A stretch of DNA of 64,000 bases from JADGNF01 sp964582085. GTDB taxonomy: Archaea; Thermoproteota; Bathyarchaeia; Bathyarchaeales; Bathycorpusculaceae. This document shows, piece by piece, positions 36,587 to 45,438 of the stretch (position 1 is the stretch's first letter; each line of letters starts with the position of its first letter). Position numbers and translations under genes: made by a program. Location: NCBI GenBank assembly GCA_964582085.1, contig CAZOPV010000010.1, positions 1 through 64,000 on the forward strand, written 5' to 3'. The notes under the pieces were generated by a model, which was given only the letters and a program-made list of their open reading frames with translations, did no database searches and was not told the DNA's origin.

Positions 36587-37315
36587 TCATTTTGATGCTC
36601 GCTTAAACGTTTTCGCCACAGTTTCAATTTGTTCGCCCAATACTTGGATTTTTTCCAAGTTACCTAAGCCTTTTTCGTAAGCTCTGTAAACATGTTTAAC
36701 CTCGTAAGGATTAATACCCATCACTTTAATGGCAACAGCGTCGGTTGCAACCACATCTTTTCCTGCGATAATTAAATTCATTTTTACAGGCGTGCCGTTA
36801 ATCGGTCCATTGCCCTCCATTCCAACGAAACCGTCTATTACCGTTAAAACTGGTTTAATGACTGTGTTTACGTCAACAATCACCTTGTTTATGCCTAACG
36901 CGTGATATTTAGCTTTGAACTTATCTGGAAGTAAACCAAACAAATTCTTCATACCCAGTGTGACTACGGTATTTACATGTGTTTTGAGTTTTGCAGCACT
37001 GATTATTGCAGATTGGGTAACAATTTGAGGAACCTTTATGCTACCCAAAGCTTCACTTTTGGTTATCTTCAGCTTGATTTTGTCTTTCAAATGTCTCAAG
37101 TTGAGGCATTCTACACCGTGACGGTCACACATGTCTTTCATACCTGTTACCACAAAAGCTTTGTCCGCATTAGTCAAGGAGGCATCAGACTCAACAACAT
37201 AAACCTTGACTGGTAAAGTTTTCAGTTTCTCAATAAGAGCCTCTACAACAATTGGATCTGTGGTTGCCCCCGTCTCCCAAGTTTTGTCCGTAATGAAATT
37301 TACTTTAATAAGCAC
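36587..37315 (-). CDS. DUF362 family protein, annotated start uncertain
   Basis: 242 residues from GTG 37315, which begins at VLIKVNFI, the first conserved block. Later landmarks: AKLKTHVNTVVTLGMKNLFGLLP and DGFVGMEGNGP. Upstream in the same frame the conserved N-terminus AIVKGERGHEPVFQALDLID is intact for about 40 codons, but no ATG, GTG or TTG lies between the in-frame TGA near 37437 and GTG 37315. Either a non-standard start or loss of the start. Last gene of the methanofuran operon strand; function of DUF362 unknown. Confidence 0.75.
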   Translation of the reverse strand: MLIKVNFITDKTWETGATTDPIVVEALIEKLKTLPVKVYVVESDASLTNADKAFVVTGMKDMCDRHGVECLNLRHLKDKIKLKITKSEALGSIKVPQIVTQSAIISAAKLKTHVNTVVTLGMKNLFGLLPDKFKAKYHALGINKVIVDVNTVIKPVLTVIDGFVGMEGNGPINGTPVKMNLIIAGKDVVATDAVAIKVMGINPYEVKHVYRAYEKGLGNLEKIQVLGEQIETVAKTFKRASK

Positions 37316-37465
37316 TTGCTTATAACCTGAAAATGCAGTTTTATAGTCAATAAGGTCAAGTGCTTGAAAAACAGGTTCATGTCCTCGTTCACCCTTAACA
37401 ATAGCAACTTGAGATGCAGCAGCTAACGCAACAAATCACCAACAAATAATTACAAACTTATTTGT

Positions 37466-38134
37466 TTATAACTTTATCATTGTGCAAACAGTAGGTTGTC
37501 CCGACAAAACTGCCTCAATTCTCTCAGGATAATTGCCGTTAACAACATAACATGGTAAAGGGCGATTTAAAAGAAGTTTCGGCAGAAATTTATCCACACT
37601 GGTTCGTTTAGGCTGAGACATCAACCACTGAACTGAAACTTCGTGCAGTAGCTGAGCAGAACCATACCTTTTGGGGTCTTTTGTGAAAATTCCGTCCACA
37701 TCAGTTACTAACACAATTTTTGCTGCATGAGCCTTTTCTGCGATAAAAGCAGCAATGGAATCAGAAGTAACATCCCATGATGCCTCCAATTTTTTCTCTT
37801 GAACTGCAAGTTTTGTTGGCAAAAAGACTGGAATTTGTTTGGTCTTAAAAAAAATCGGAATATCCTCAAGTTTTTCAGTGAGACAAGAGTTGGGGATTAG
37901 CTGTGACAGAACAATACCATACTGACCCATTGCTATGATTGCTAATCTATGTGCAATCGTAGCAGGTAACTCAAAGCGCCTATCATATTCGCGAACTACA
38001 TCGGCAAATTTGCCTCCACCAGGTACAATCAATATCTTGTGTTTAGTTGCGAGTTTTGCTATCATATTACACAAAGTCTTCAAGATACTATGATCTTCAG
38101 CAAGACTGCCCCCCACTTTAATTACTGCTTCCAA
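37466..38134 (-). CDS. mfnE: MfnE, (5-(aminomethyl)furan-3-yl)methyl phosphate kinase
   Basis: 222 residues of the amino-acid-kinase fold: VIKVGGSLAED, ILIVPGGGKFADVVREYD, and DVDGIFTKDP. This size and the GGGKFADVVRE block match MJ0458-type MfnE, which phosphorylates the aminomethylfuran phosphate during methanofuran synthesis. TTG start, overlapping the end of mfnF by 13 bases. Neighbours mfnB, mfnA, mfnD and mfnF support the assignment. Confidence 0.88.
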   Translation of the reverse strand: MEAVIKVGGSLAEDHSILKTLCNMIAKLATKHKILIVPGGGKFADVVREYDRRFELPATIAHRLAIIAMGQYGIVLSQLIPNSCLTEKLEDIPIFFKTKQIPVFLPTKLAVQEKKLEASWDVTSDSIAAFIAEKAHAAKIVLVTDVDGIFTKDPKRYGSAQLLHEVSVQWLMSQPKRTSVDKFLPKLLLNRPLPCYVVNGNYPERIEAVLSGQPTVCTMIKL

Positions 38135-39201
38135 ATTAGTTTTTCTCCTTTCAATTTTACAGCCGCCATAAAAGCTAAACCTACAGCTGGTGAAAGCATA
38201 GCAGCAGCTGAAACTGGCATAAACTCGTCTATGTCTATAATTTTTTTGATTTTTGCTTTTTCGGCGGCTTTTTTTGCAAGAAAATCCTTGCCCAATCCTG
38301 TGGTGACAACTGGTATTGTGTTTTTGGCGTTCTCTTTTAGTTTTGAATAAACTTGAGTTATACCTGCTGCAATTTTGGCCACCTGCGCGGAGTAGATGTA
38401 TCGTGCGATTTTAATAATTTCTTTTTCTGCGAGCATGTCTGTATCTGCGCAAACTAGGCGAGCTAGCCGCGCCAATGCATAATATCTGGTTTTTCCTCTG
38501 CCATCTGCTGTTTCGCAGGTGTATTCTGCCTCTTTGATATTGCCTAAAATTAAATGGACATCCCCAGATTGAGCAAAAAGCTCTGATGAAACGCGTACTC
38601 GGCACCCTCTTAAGGTAACTGACGAAACAACAGTAGCTACGTTAGTTCGTAAGCTGCCTGTATATACAAGTTCACCGTTGGCGAGTTTATCTAAATCTGT
38701 TTTTCCAGCTGCAGCCACCTTGCCATTGACTATGGGGATTATACTGGTGCTTGTGCTACCCACATCGACAACTACACCATCACGTATGTACTGCGAAACC
38801 ATCCATCCTGTGGCTGCCCAGTTTGCCGATGCAACGATGCGGGGATCTAATTTAGCTGCTGTGGTTGTCAATAAATTTCCATCAACAGACAGAACCACAA
38901 TTGGGAGTCCTGTAAAAATCTTTGCTACACAGTGCAGGATGTGACTGACGCCTTCACGTTTAGTATTGTAAGCATCCGATAACTCCGCTGTCATTGTTAC
39001 TGCTACGCAGTCAAGTTTTGTTGACCCACTTATTTCACGCCTAATTTTAGTCAATAAATCGCAAAGCTGGTTAGTATTACGTTTCCAAAAGGGAAAATAT
39101 TCAATGACGGTTTGGAAGTCTACAATTTTGCCGTCTTTAGTCTTAATGAGAGCAGCCTTGGTGTTTGCTCCACCAATATCCCAGCCTAAAACAGTAACCA
39201 T
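38122..39201 (-). CDS. mfnF: MfnF, methanofuran coupling enzyme (hydantoinase-like)
   Basis: 359 residues of the ASKHA hydantoinase/oxoprolinase-like family. N-terminal LGWDIGGANTKAALI (phosphate loop), DVGSTSTSIIPI (second phosphate loop), and VTTGLGKDFLA. Couples the activated furan phosphate to gamma-glutamyltyramine. Its ATG lies 2 bases from the mfnD stop; tight operon. Confidence 0.88.
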   Translation of the reverse strand: MVTVLGWDIGGANTKAALIKTKDGKIVDFQTVIEYFPFWKRNTNQLCDLLTKIRREISGSTKLDCVAVTMTAELSDAYNTKREGVSHILHCVAKIFTGLPIVVLSVDGNLLTTTAAKLDPRIVASANWAATGWMVSQYIRDGVVVDVGSTSTSIIPIVNGKVAAAGKTDLDKLANGELVYTGSLRTNVATVVSSVTLRGCRVRVSSELFAQSGDVHLILGNIKEAEYTCETADGRGKTRYYALARLARLVCADTDMLAEKEIIKIARYIYSAQVAKIAAGITQVYSKLKENAKNTIPVVTTGLGKDFLAKKAAEKAKIKKIIDIDEFMPVSAAAMLSPAVGLAFMAAVKLKGEKLIWKQ

Positions 39202-39202
39202 G

Positions 39203-40435
39203 CTACATACTCCCTTGGCATATTTGTATCAGATGCTCTTTAGCTTCTCGGAGTTTACGTCGTGCTCGGAGTAACGTTATTTCGTCGGCTTCCACGAGAG
39301 CACAAGTATATTCTGCTTCTTTAATGGGAAACGGCGGCGAAATAATGCTAGGTGTTTTATAAATTTTGGGAAAAATCGAATAGCGTGGTTTTGGCAATTT
39401 AATTTTAGAGAAACAAGAATAACCTGATAATGCGACGCCCTTCGGGAGTTCGCTTCTGATCACAGCGTTCAGTATCGCTTGTGCGATATTAAAACCTGCG
39501 ACTTTGCGTAACCCCACATAAGATGTAGTAAGTCGCGAATTAACATCTACAATAAAAGCGGCGTCAGGCGTTAATACCAAATCTACGCCTATGTAACCTT
39601 TTAAGCCAGGGATAGACTCGACTAGTTTTTTAGCTACATAAAACGCCTTCTCTTTGAGTTTGCTTTCAAAAGGAACTTCTCCGCCACTATAAATTGAATC
39701 AGCCTCAGGCTTCTCTAAAATAAGTATCTGTTTATTTAGACTTATTGGTAAAGCTTGGTGCCCAGTTGAAATAAGACTGACGCTGACAGGAACACCTTCC
39801 ACAAATTGTTGAACTATAAACTGTTCATTTGTCGAGACTTTATTGATTTTATTTATAGCCACTGCTATCTGGCTGGGGCTACTTACTATGCTCAATCCTG
39901 AACAACTGGTGCCATCAATTGGTTTCAAAACCACTGGAAACTGCAGATTGCTCTTAATTTTTTCGGTAATTTTTTGTGAATTATTTGCACGGTTTAGTAG
40001 TAACGTTTCTGGAGTAGGTAATCCAAACTTTGTTGCAGAGGTCTGTAAGTTTGCTTTATTTGAGGCTTTCTCAATTGCCTCGGCTGAGCAATTGAGAGAT
40101 CGCGAGTCTGTATCTTTCAGTTGTTTAACAATAGAAGATAAAACCTGATTTGATTCAGGTGCAATCACTAATGTGGCGTCGACTTCATTAGCGGTCTTGA
40201 GCAACGTTTTTTTAGCCTCTTCTTTAGAGGAAACAACCAACACGTTTTTTGCCTTCAAAGGTATGCCGTAAGTTATGAGACGTGAATCCAAAATAACTGT
40301 GACGCAGTGTCCAACCGACTGAAAATCAGCAACCGTTGTGCTGAGCATGGCAAACCCCTCGCTTAATACGCCTGCAGAAAAGGCTTCACCTGATAAGCCA
40401 CCGCTTGAAATGTGCTCGTAGATTAGAATATGCAA
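39203..40435 (-). CDS. mfnD: MfnD, tyramine-L-glutamate ligase (ATP-grasp)
   Basis: 410 residues from TTG. N-terminal MHILIYEHISSGGL is typical; the ATP-grasp domain shows FPVVLKPIDGTSCSGL, FIVQQFVEGVPVSVSL, and a metal site in DLVLTPDAAFIVDVNSR. Attaches glutamate to tyramine by a gamma-linkage. The C-terminal about 80 residues (after SGYSCFSKIKLPKP) are an extra tail. A 41-bp stretch of this gene, 40002-40042, recurs exactly at 45676-45716. Confidence 0.88.
   Translation of the reverse strand: MHILIYEHISSGGLSGEAFSAGVLSEGFAMLSTTVADFQSVGHCVTVILDSRLITYGIPLKAKNVLVVSSKEEAKKTLLKTANEVDATLVIAPESNQVLSSIVKQLKDTDSRSLNCSAEAIEKASNKANLQTSATKFGLPTPETLLLNRANNSQKITEKIKSNLQFPVVLKPIDGTSCSGLSIVSSPSQIAVAINKINKVSTNEQFIVQQFVEGVPVSVSLISTGHQALPISLNKQILILEKPEADSIYSGGEVPFESKLKEKAFYVAKKLVESIPGLKGYIGVDLVLTPDAAFIVDVNSRLTTSYVGLRKVAGFNIAQAILNAVIRSELPKGVALSGYSCFSKIKLPKPRYSIFPKIYKTPSIISPPFPIKEAEYTCALVEADEITLLRARRKLREAKEHLIQICQGSM
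40002..40042 (-). repeat. 41-bp segment of mfnD repeated at 45676-45716
   Basis: Coding TSATKFGLPTPET in mfnD. All 41 bases match the second copy, which lies 5.7 kb away and on the opposite strand of the window, also in sense orientation. Confidence 0.85.
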
Positions 40436-40478
40436 GGATTAAGTAACCTCAGCATGCAATCGTTGGAAAATGACCACA

Positions 40479-41642
40479 TTAAAGTTTTTGCTGTAAATTT
40501 GGTTTGTGTAGCTTTTTGATGCACTGTAAAAACTCTTTTACATGTTGCCTGTTAGAATGCGGCATAATCACGACGCGCACACAATCTAACCGGGGCACAT
40601 ACGAAACAAACCAGCCCATTTCTCGCAACTTGTCTGTGAGCAACTTTGAGTTCGCGCCACGGAAAGCCACAATGTTCAATGACGGTCGAAGTAAAACTTC
40701 GAAACCAGTCTCTTCGAGCTTCGACGCCAAAAACATGGTTAATTTCATGCATTTTTTCACTGTTTTCTGGAAGCCTTCGCGGCCTAAGAGTTGAAAAGTT
40801 GCCCAAGTTGCTGCCACCGAAGCAGCTGAACGTGTGCCCACAAATGTGTACTGTGCTTGATCGGTCAAGTACGGCGTCTCTGTCTTGAGATACCTCAGAA
40901 AACTGCTGCTTCGAAAAAGAATTCCGCCTGCTGGTATTGTTGACATTCCCATCTTGTGTGGATCAACTGTGATGGATTGCACGCCTTCGAGTTTGAAGTC
41001 AAAATCAGTTTCAAAGTTGTCTGTGTAATCAAGGAAAGGGAGCACAAGACCTCCAAACGCGGCGTCGACGTGTAGATGTAAACCAAAGTTTGTGGCTATA
41101 TTTGAAAGCTTATCAATTGGATCAACAGTTCCAAGCTCCGCGGAGCCTGCGGTTCCAACTAGGGCTATTGTATTTTTGGTTATTAATTGTTTTACATGTT
41201 CTACATCCACCCTGAAGGTTGGGTCTAAACGTGCAAAAACCGGTTTTAATTTAAGTAGACGACAAATTTTATGAAATGAAAAATGTGCGGATTCAGGCAA
41301 AATTACTTCAGGCGCTTCTTTATTGGCTTGATCTCTTGCGACGAGCATAGCCATCAGGTTTGCTTCAGTTCCGCCTGTGACAATAAAGCCGACGGCGTTT
41401 TTACAGTGAAGAAGTTCTGCTAAGGCTGCCACAACTTCTTTTTCTAGTTGGTTGCTTCCCAAAAAAAGTGCTTTATCTCCAAGGTTTGACTCTAAAAAAA
41501 GTTTGTGCGCTTTTTTTGCAAGCGAAAGAGGCTTGGTGCACATAGAGCAAAAAATTTTTCCGCTTTCGTATTTTTCATCTTTTTCTTGTGCTATCTTAAG
41601 GTGAGCTAAAACTTCTGCTTTACTAAGAGGCTTATTTTGCAT
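40479..41642 (-). CDS. mfnA: MfnA, tyrosine (or aspartate) decarboxylase
   Basis: 387 residues, a PLP group II decarboxylase of the archaeal MfnA type. VTGGTEANLMAMLVAR, HVDAAFGGLVLPF (PLP ring/N1 Asp), SITVDPHKMGM (Schiff-base Lys), and C-terminal VRVVIMPHSNRQHVKEFL. Makes tyramine for methanofuran; archaeal homologues can also decarboxylate aspartate to beta-alanine for coenzyme A. ATG follows the mfnB stop by 5 bases with GGAG overlapping the mfnB end. Confidence 0.92.
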   Translation of the reverse strand: MQNKPLSKAEVLAHLKIAQEKDEKYESGKIFCSMCTKPLSLAKKAHKLFLESNLGDKALFLGSNQLEKEVVAALAELLHCKNAVGFIVTGGTEANLMAMLVARDQANKEAPEVILPESAHFSFHKICRLLKLKPVFARLDPTFRVDVEHVKQLITKNTIALVGTAGSAELGTVDPIDKLSNIATNFGLHLHVDAAFGGLVLPFLDYTDNFETDFDFKLEGVQSITVDPHKMGMSTIPAGGILFRSSSFLRYLKTETPYLTDQAQYTFVGTRSAASVAATWATFQLLGREGFQKTVKKCMKLTMFLASKLEETGFEVLLRPSLNIVAFRGANSKLLTDKLREMGWFVSYVPRLDCVRVVIMPHSNRQHVKEFLQCIKKLHKPNLQQKL

Positions 41643-41647
41643 AAAAA

Positions 41648-42385
41648 TTAAGCTCCATTTAGTTTATTGCTTTCTGCGATTTGAAGTGTTTGCATCAAGT
41701 CGTGAACCCTCTGGCGAGTAATATGTCCACCGTGTCGGTCACCTCCTGTGCAGGCAGCGCCTCGTATTCCAACAATGTCTGTACCCAACTTGTAAAGGAG
41801 GTGAAGATGCTCTTTTTTTAATGAACCCGCTAAGGCTACTTTCAAATTGAAGTTATGTGCTTCGTCAACGAATGCTTTTAGTTTATGGAGGGATAAAAAA
41901 TCAAGCAGGCTTTTGCCATCCTTAACGGCAGTGTCTATCATGGCTACGTCACATTCAGAGGCGTGTGCAATTGATGGAATAAGTAGGGGGTTAACAGCGC
42001 CTATCAGTTCAGCATCAGCATAACCTGTTGCAACGAGTTTAATTGAGCCATCAAATGCTTTTACTGCTTTGGTTATGTTTTGCATCAACTTAATGGCTTC
42101 GTCTTTGTTTTTAACGCCATACAAACCCGCTTTGATGTAACTGACACCGAGAGTCGCCGCGCCTAATGCAGCTAGAGAGGCAGTGCCGGGCAAATTTGGC
42201 AAATCGCCTATGGCACAGCTAATTTCGATGTTTTTTGGTGTTATCGCCCTGATTTTTTTAATTACCCATGGAAAACTGGCGCCTAAAGTACCTTCTTTTG
42301 GATTTTTTACGTCAATTATGTGTGCGCCTCCAGCTATCGCTTCTAAAGCTTCTTTTTCATCTGTGGGACTTACCAACAACTTCAA
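41648..42385 (-). CDS. mfnB: MfnB, (5-formylfuran-3-yl)methyl phosphate synthase
   Basis: 245 residues, DUF556 TIM barrel: LLVSPTDEKEALEAIAGGAHIIDVKNPKEGTLGA at the start (Lys in DVKNPKEG), GLYGVKNKDEA, LVATGYADAE, and CTGGDRHG near the C-terminus. Condenses two glyceraldehyde-3-phosphate into the furan core. First gene of the operon; TTG start with GAGG upstream. The 91-base gap to the divergent HisA-like gene probably holds both promoters. Confidence 0.93.
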   Translation of the reverse strand: MKLLVSPTDEKEALEAIAGGAHIIDVKNPKEGTLGASFPWVIKKIRAITPKNIEISCAIGDLPNLPGTASLAALGAATLGVSYIKAGLYGVKNKDEAIKLMQNITKAVKAFDGSIKLVATGYADAELIGAVNPLLIPSIAHASECDVAMIDTAVKDGKSLLDFLSLHKLKAFVDEAHNFNLKVALAGSLKKEHLHLLYKLGTDIVGIRGAACTGGDRHGGHITRQRVHDLMQTLQIAESNKLNGA

Positions 42386-42475
42386 GGAAATCTGCCTCTT
42401 TGCTTACCGATGATGCAGAATTGCTTAACCTTAAATGTTTTGCTGCATGTCAAATATTTCAGAAGAGGATTACGC

Positions 42476-43210
42476 GTGGATATAATTCCTGTTGTAGATA
42501 TTCTGAACAGTGAAGTAGTACATGCAGTGAAAGGCAATCGAGCGGAATATAAACCCTTGAAAAGTGTGCTGTGCAATTCTACCGATCCTGAAATAGTTGC
42601 TTCAGTGTTAAAAAAGTATGGATTCAAAAAATTGTACATAGCAGATTTAGACGCAATACTTGGCAAAGGTGATAATACAGACGTATTCAAAAATATTTCT
42701 GAACAAACAGGTCTACACCTCATAGTTGATGCGGGTGTAACCGAAACAAAGAGGGCGCAACTGCTTTTTCAGAACAAAGTAAACCAAGTAATTATAGGGA
42801 CTGAAACTTTACAAAACTTGAACTTTGTCAGAACTGCAGTGAAACTTTTCGGAAATGAGAAAATATTGGTAAGTCTTGATTTAATGAAGAATAAAGTCCT
42901 GTGTAAATCTGAACTGTCGGGGTCTATGGGTGCGTTGGAAGTAGCGTTTGAAATACAAAAAATGGGTGTTTCACAGATGATTTTTTTAGATTTAGCAAGA
43001 GTTGGCAGTAATGAAGGTATTGACTTGGCATTTGTACAGAAATTTAAAAGTAGCATTAATGTGGATCTTCTAGTAGGCGGTGGAGTTCGCAACATACGAG
43101 ACATACTTTTGCTTGAGAATCTGCACGTTTCAGGGGTCCTTGTAGCTACAGCGTTGCATTCAGGACGTTTAACTGTGGAAGAGTTAAAACAAGCAAAGTT
43201 AATCACATAG
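42476..43210 (+). CDS. HisA-like TIM-barrel protein (COG1411 type)
   Basis: Starts at GTG 42476 (VDIIPVVDIL), chosen because AGAGGA is 6 bases upstream and homologues begin here; an ATG at 42410 is further out. 244 residues. HisA-like phosphate loops are present (LLVGGGVRNIRDI and SGVLVATALHSG) and YIADLDAILGKGDN, but the histidine-pathway Asp/Asp pair is not conserved as in true HisA. Homologues often sit with methanofuran or tetrahydromethanopterin genes, as here, divergent from mfnB. Exact reaction unknown. Confidence 0.8.
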   Translation: MDIIPVVDILNSEVVHAVKGNRAEYKPLKSVLCNSTDPEIVASVLKKYGFKKLYIADLDAILGKGDNTDVFKNISEQTGLHLIVDAGVTETKRAQLLFQNKVNQVIIGTETLQNLNFVRTAVKLFGNEKILVSLDLMKNKVLCKSELSGSMGALEVAFEIQKMGVSQMIFLDLARVGSNEGIDLAFVQKFKSSINVDLLVGGGVRNIRDILLLENLHVSGVLVATALHSGRLTVEELKQAKLIT

Positions 43211-43212
43211 AT

Positions 43213-43950
43213 TTAGATAACAGGAGATTTTATGAGACAAACTATGCCGCCAAACTGCGTTAGTCGTTTGCCTGCAGGTGAGTCTGCCTTTACAACTCGT
43301 GTTTTAACATGTTTGTTTGCCGCAATTTGTATCAACCTGTGCAAACGGTCTTTTTGACTGCTACGTGAAAGAAATTCATCCGTCAAAAGCAAATACTCAA
43401 GTTGAGGTCCGTCCTTTTTCCGTGGGTTTAAAATGTTTGTTTCTATCTCTTCAAAAGAATACAATGCTAATGGTTCCTGATTAGAGGAACTGAATCGTTT
43501 TTCTAATAATTCAAGGAGGTCCCCTGTTTCTTTTTCTGTTATCTGAGCAATGACTTGCTTAAATTTTGGGTCACGTGTAAGAGTTGTGATTTCTGCGAGC
43601 GAAGTTGCGGTACCTGCCATCTCCGCGAATGATACTTTGCTGGAGCCTTGAATAAGCCATGACTGATGAGTTTTTATGTGTTGAAAAAATTGTTCAGTGT
43701 AGTTGCTGCGATGAGGTGACACCAAAATGATGCTGCGGACCCCACTCTGCACAGAGGGGCGTAAAGCGTTAACTATTTCTTCATGAAATGTGTACATGGT
43801 TTTAGAGTTAGTTTCATAAACGTTACGTTTTATGGTTTTCTCGGCTTTAACTACCCGACTAAAGACGCTCCATACTACCGCTTGGTTCGTATTTAGTCCA
43901 ACCACCGTAGCAACGGCATAACCTCTACGATAAGATTTTTTCTTTGTCAC
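43213..43950 (-). CDS. eRF1/Pelota-like protein lacking the N-terminal decoding domain
   Basis: 245 residues from GTG 43950, which overlaps the previous TGA (GTGA). A longer in-frame start at 44064 would lie inside the secreted-protein gene. N-terminal KKSYRRGYAVATVVGL and AVVWSVFSRVV resemble domain 2, and C-terminal KADSPAGKRLTQFGGIVCLI is the eRF1 domain 3 end. No domain 1 and no GGQ motif, so not a canonical release factor; it resembles the Vms1/baeRF group of ribosome-rescue-linked proteins. Confidence 0.72.
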   Translation of the reverse strand: MTKKKSYRRGYAVATVVGLNTNQAVVWSVFSRVVKAEKTIKRNVYETNSKTMYTFHEEIVNALRPSVQSGVRSIILVSPHRSNYTEQFFQHIKTHQSWLIQGSSKVSFAEMAGTATSLAEITTLTRDPKFKQVIAQITEKETGDLLELLEKRFSSSNQEPLALYSFEEIETNILNPRKKDGPQLEYLLLTDEFLSRSSQKDRLHRLIQIAANKHVKTRVVKADSPAGKRLTQFGGIVCLIKSPVI

Positions 43951-44588
43951 AACAAAGCTCCAGCATTTTTCTTTCGAAAAGCAAGAAACGCTAATACAAT
44001 AAGTATCACTATCGCTGTAACCGCGATAGCATACATGATTAAGTGAGACGTCTGGTCTTGCCACATGTTGGTTTTAGTTGCTTTGGTGACCATGCTGAAA
44101 TCTGAGGTGGTTGTGTGGGCTTCAACTAAAATGCCTGTTTTTTGATCCCAGAAATAGAGAGTTTCCGTTGTAGCTGTAGAGAGTAGTGTTCTTTCCGCCT
44201 CTGCAACTGTTTTCTGTTGGACGTATGTTATTTTAAGGTTTCCCTGTCGGCGGTCAAAAAAGCTATCGCCCACGTTAAGATTCGCTGGAATTATGAAGCA
44301 ATCACCCAAGTTACCCGTAGCGAGATCTATACTAACTGATTCTACGAGGGGAGAAGCGTCTTCAAAGGCTGAGGTAATCTTCAAGCTAACAAGTGTTTCC
44401 TGCACTTGCATGACTTCGAGTCTAGCCCATGTTGAATTGTGTTGTGCAGGTACGTTGCCTATTATAGTAACTTGGTATTCTATCCAGTCGCCTGACTTTA
44501 CACCTACGAAAGGCGCGTTAGCATTAACGGCTAAAAGAATTGTGGAGAGACAAAGTAGAACGGTTAAAAGACCACCTGTTTTTTGCAT
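43947..44588 (-). CDS. Secreted/membrane-anchored protein
   Basis: 213 residues. Signal peptide (about 1-25), an extracellular beta-rich domain (about 28-180, GVKSGDWIEYQVTI, typical of an archaeal surface family), then one transmembrane helix (about 185-207) and a short basic tail. Function unknown. Overlaps the eRF1-like gene by 4 bases. Confidence 0.75.
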   Translation of the reverse strand: MQKTGGLLTVLLCLSTILLAVNANAPFVGVKSGDWIEYQVTIIGNVPAQHNSTWARLEVMQVQETLVSLKITSAFEDASPLVESVSIDLATGNLGDCFIIPANLNVGDSFFDRRQGNLKITYVQQKTVAEAERTLLSTATTETLYFWDQKTGILVEAHTTTSDFSMVTKATKTNMWQDQTSHLIMYAIAVTAIVILIVLAFLAFRKKNAGALL

Positions 44589-44748
44589 GTTTTATAGCCT
44601 TTTGTTCTTATACTGGCTTAACTTTAAAAAGTTGTCTACCGCCGAAGCAAGTTATCACGTTTTTGACTGATAATGGCATAACAGCACTTTTGTACCACCA
44701 TAAGATAAAACATTAAGTGCTCCAGTAGGCGGCATATTCGCTTAATTG

Positions 44749-44964
44749 TTATAGCGCAGATTTTTTAGGGTTTGATTTTTGTGCTATTTTGAGTTTACGC
44801 AAAATTTCCGAGGCTTCAAACACGTTTTCTGATTGAGCTAGCTTTTTGCAGCGGTTTACGTGTAAAAGTTTTCCACAATAAGGGCACGTTTTTGTTTTCT
44901 GTTCTGAAGTTGCAAGAAGTAAACCTCTGCATACGTTGCATTTCAAGATGAAAGTGATGGGCAT
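44749..44964 (-). CDS. Small zinc-ribbon protein (DUF1922-like)
   Basis: 71 residues from ATG 44964. LKCNVCRGLLLATSEQKTKTCPYCGKLL has two CxxC pairs of a rubredoxin-like zinc ribbon, followed by a basic helix. An ATG at 45003 adds 13 residues but has no ribosome site and would run closer to the divergent gene. Nucleic-acid binding is probable but unproved. Confidence 0.72.
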   Translation of the reverse strand: MPITFILKCNVCRGLLLATSEQKTKTCPYCGKLLHVNRCKKLAQSENVFEASEILRKLKIAQKSNPKKSAL

Positions 44965-45028
44965 AGATGCTTCGCCTAGCGAAAGACTTTTCCACAAACT
45001 CACAATTAACGTTATTGGAGGGCGTGAT

Positions 45029-45388
45029 ATGAGCGACGCAAGTAAATCGTCAGGGTCACGATTAATGGATTTAGCGCTTAGTTACTTCAAAAAGGAAGGT
45101 TACAAAGTTAAAAGCGAAGCGACAAATCTAGACGGTTTTAGTGGTGTTACTCACTACTTTGACCTAATTGTCCAGAAAGGAAAAGAAGAGCAAGTTGTTT
45201 GGGTTCGAGATTGGAACAGAACAATCGGCGTGAACATTCTTATTAGTTTGGATACTGCATCTTCGGATGTGGGGTTGGCAAACCCCATTATGATTGGAGA
45301 AAAATTCAGCGATCACGCTAAATCTTACTCCAATCGACGGAAAATCATGCTTTTAACACGCCAGAAGATGATTTCAAGTCTAAGGTAA
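45029..45388 (+). CDS. Hypothetical PD-(D/E)XK-like small protein
   Basis: 119 residues from ATG 45029, chosen for GGAGG 7 bases upstream rather than an ATG at 44936. SSGSRLMDLALSYFKKEGYKV, HYFDLIVQKGKEEQVVWVRDWNRTIG, and a C-terminal RRKIMLLTRQKM. The strand-turn-strand around DLIV...VVWVRDW is reminiscent of restriction-like nuclease cores with a degenerate site. No family named. Confidence 0.6.
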   Translation: MSDASKSSGSRLMDLALSYFKKEGYKVKSEATNLDGFSGVTHYFDLIVQKGKEEQVVWVRDWNRTIGVNILISLDTASSDVGLANPIMIGEKFSDHAKSYSNRRKIMLLTRQKMISSLR

Positions 45389-45438
45389 ACTTGCAAAATG
45401 CTGGAACGCTTTTATTTTTGGTTCAGGTTAACTTTTGT

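Noticed and set aside
42410..42475. N-terminal extension of the HisA-like protein from ATG 42410
   Set aside because: The extension is unlike HisA proteins; GTG 42476 has a good ribosome site and the conserved DIIPVVDIL start.
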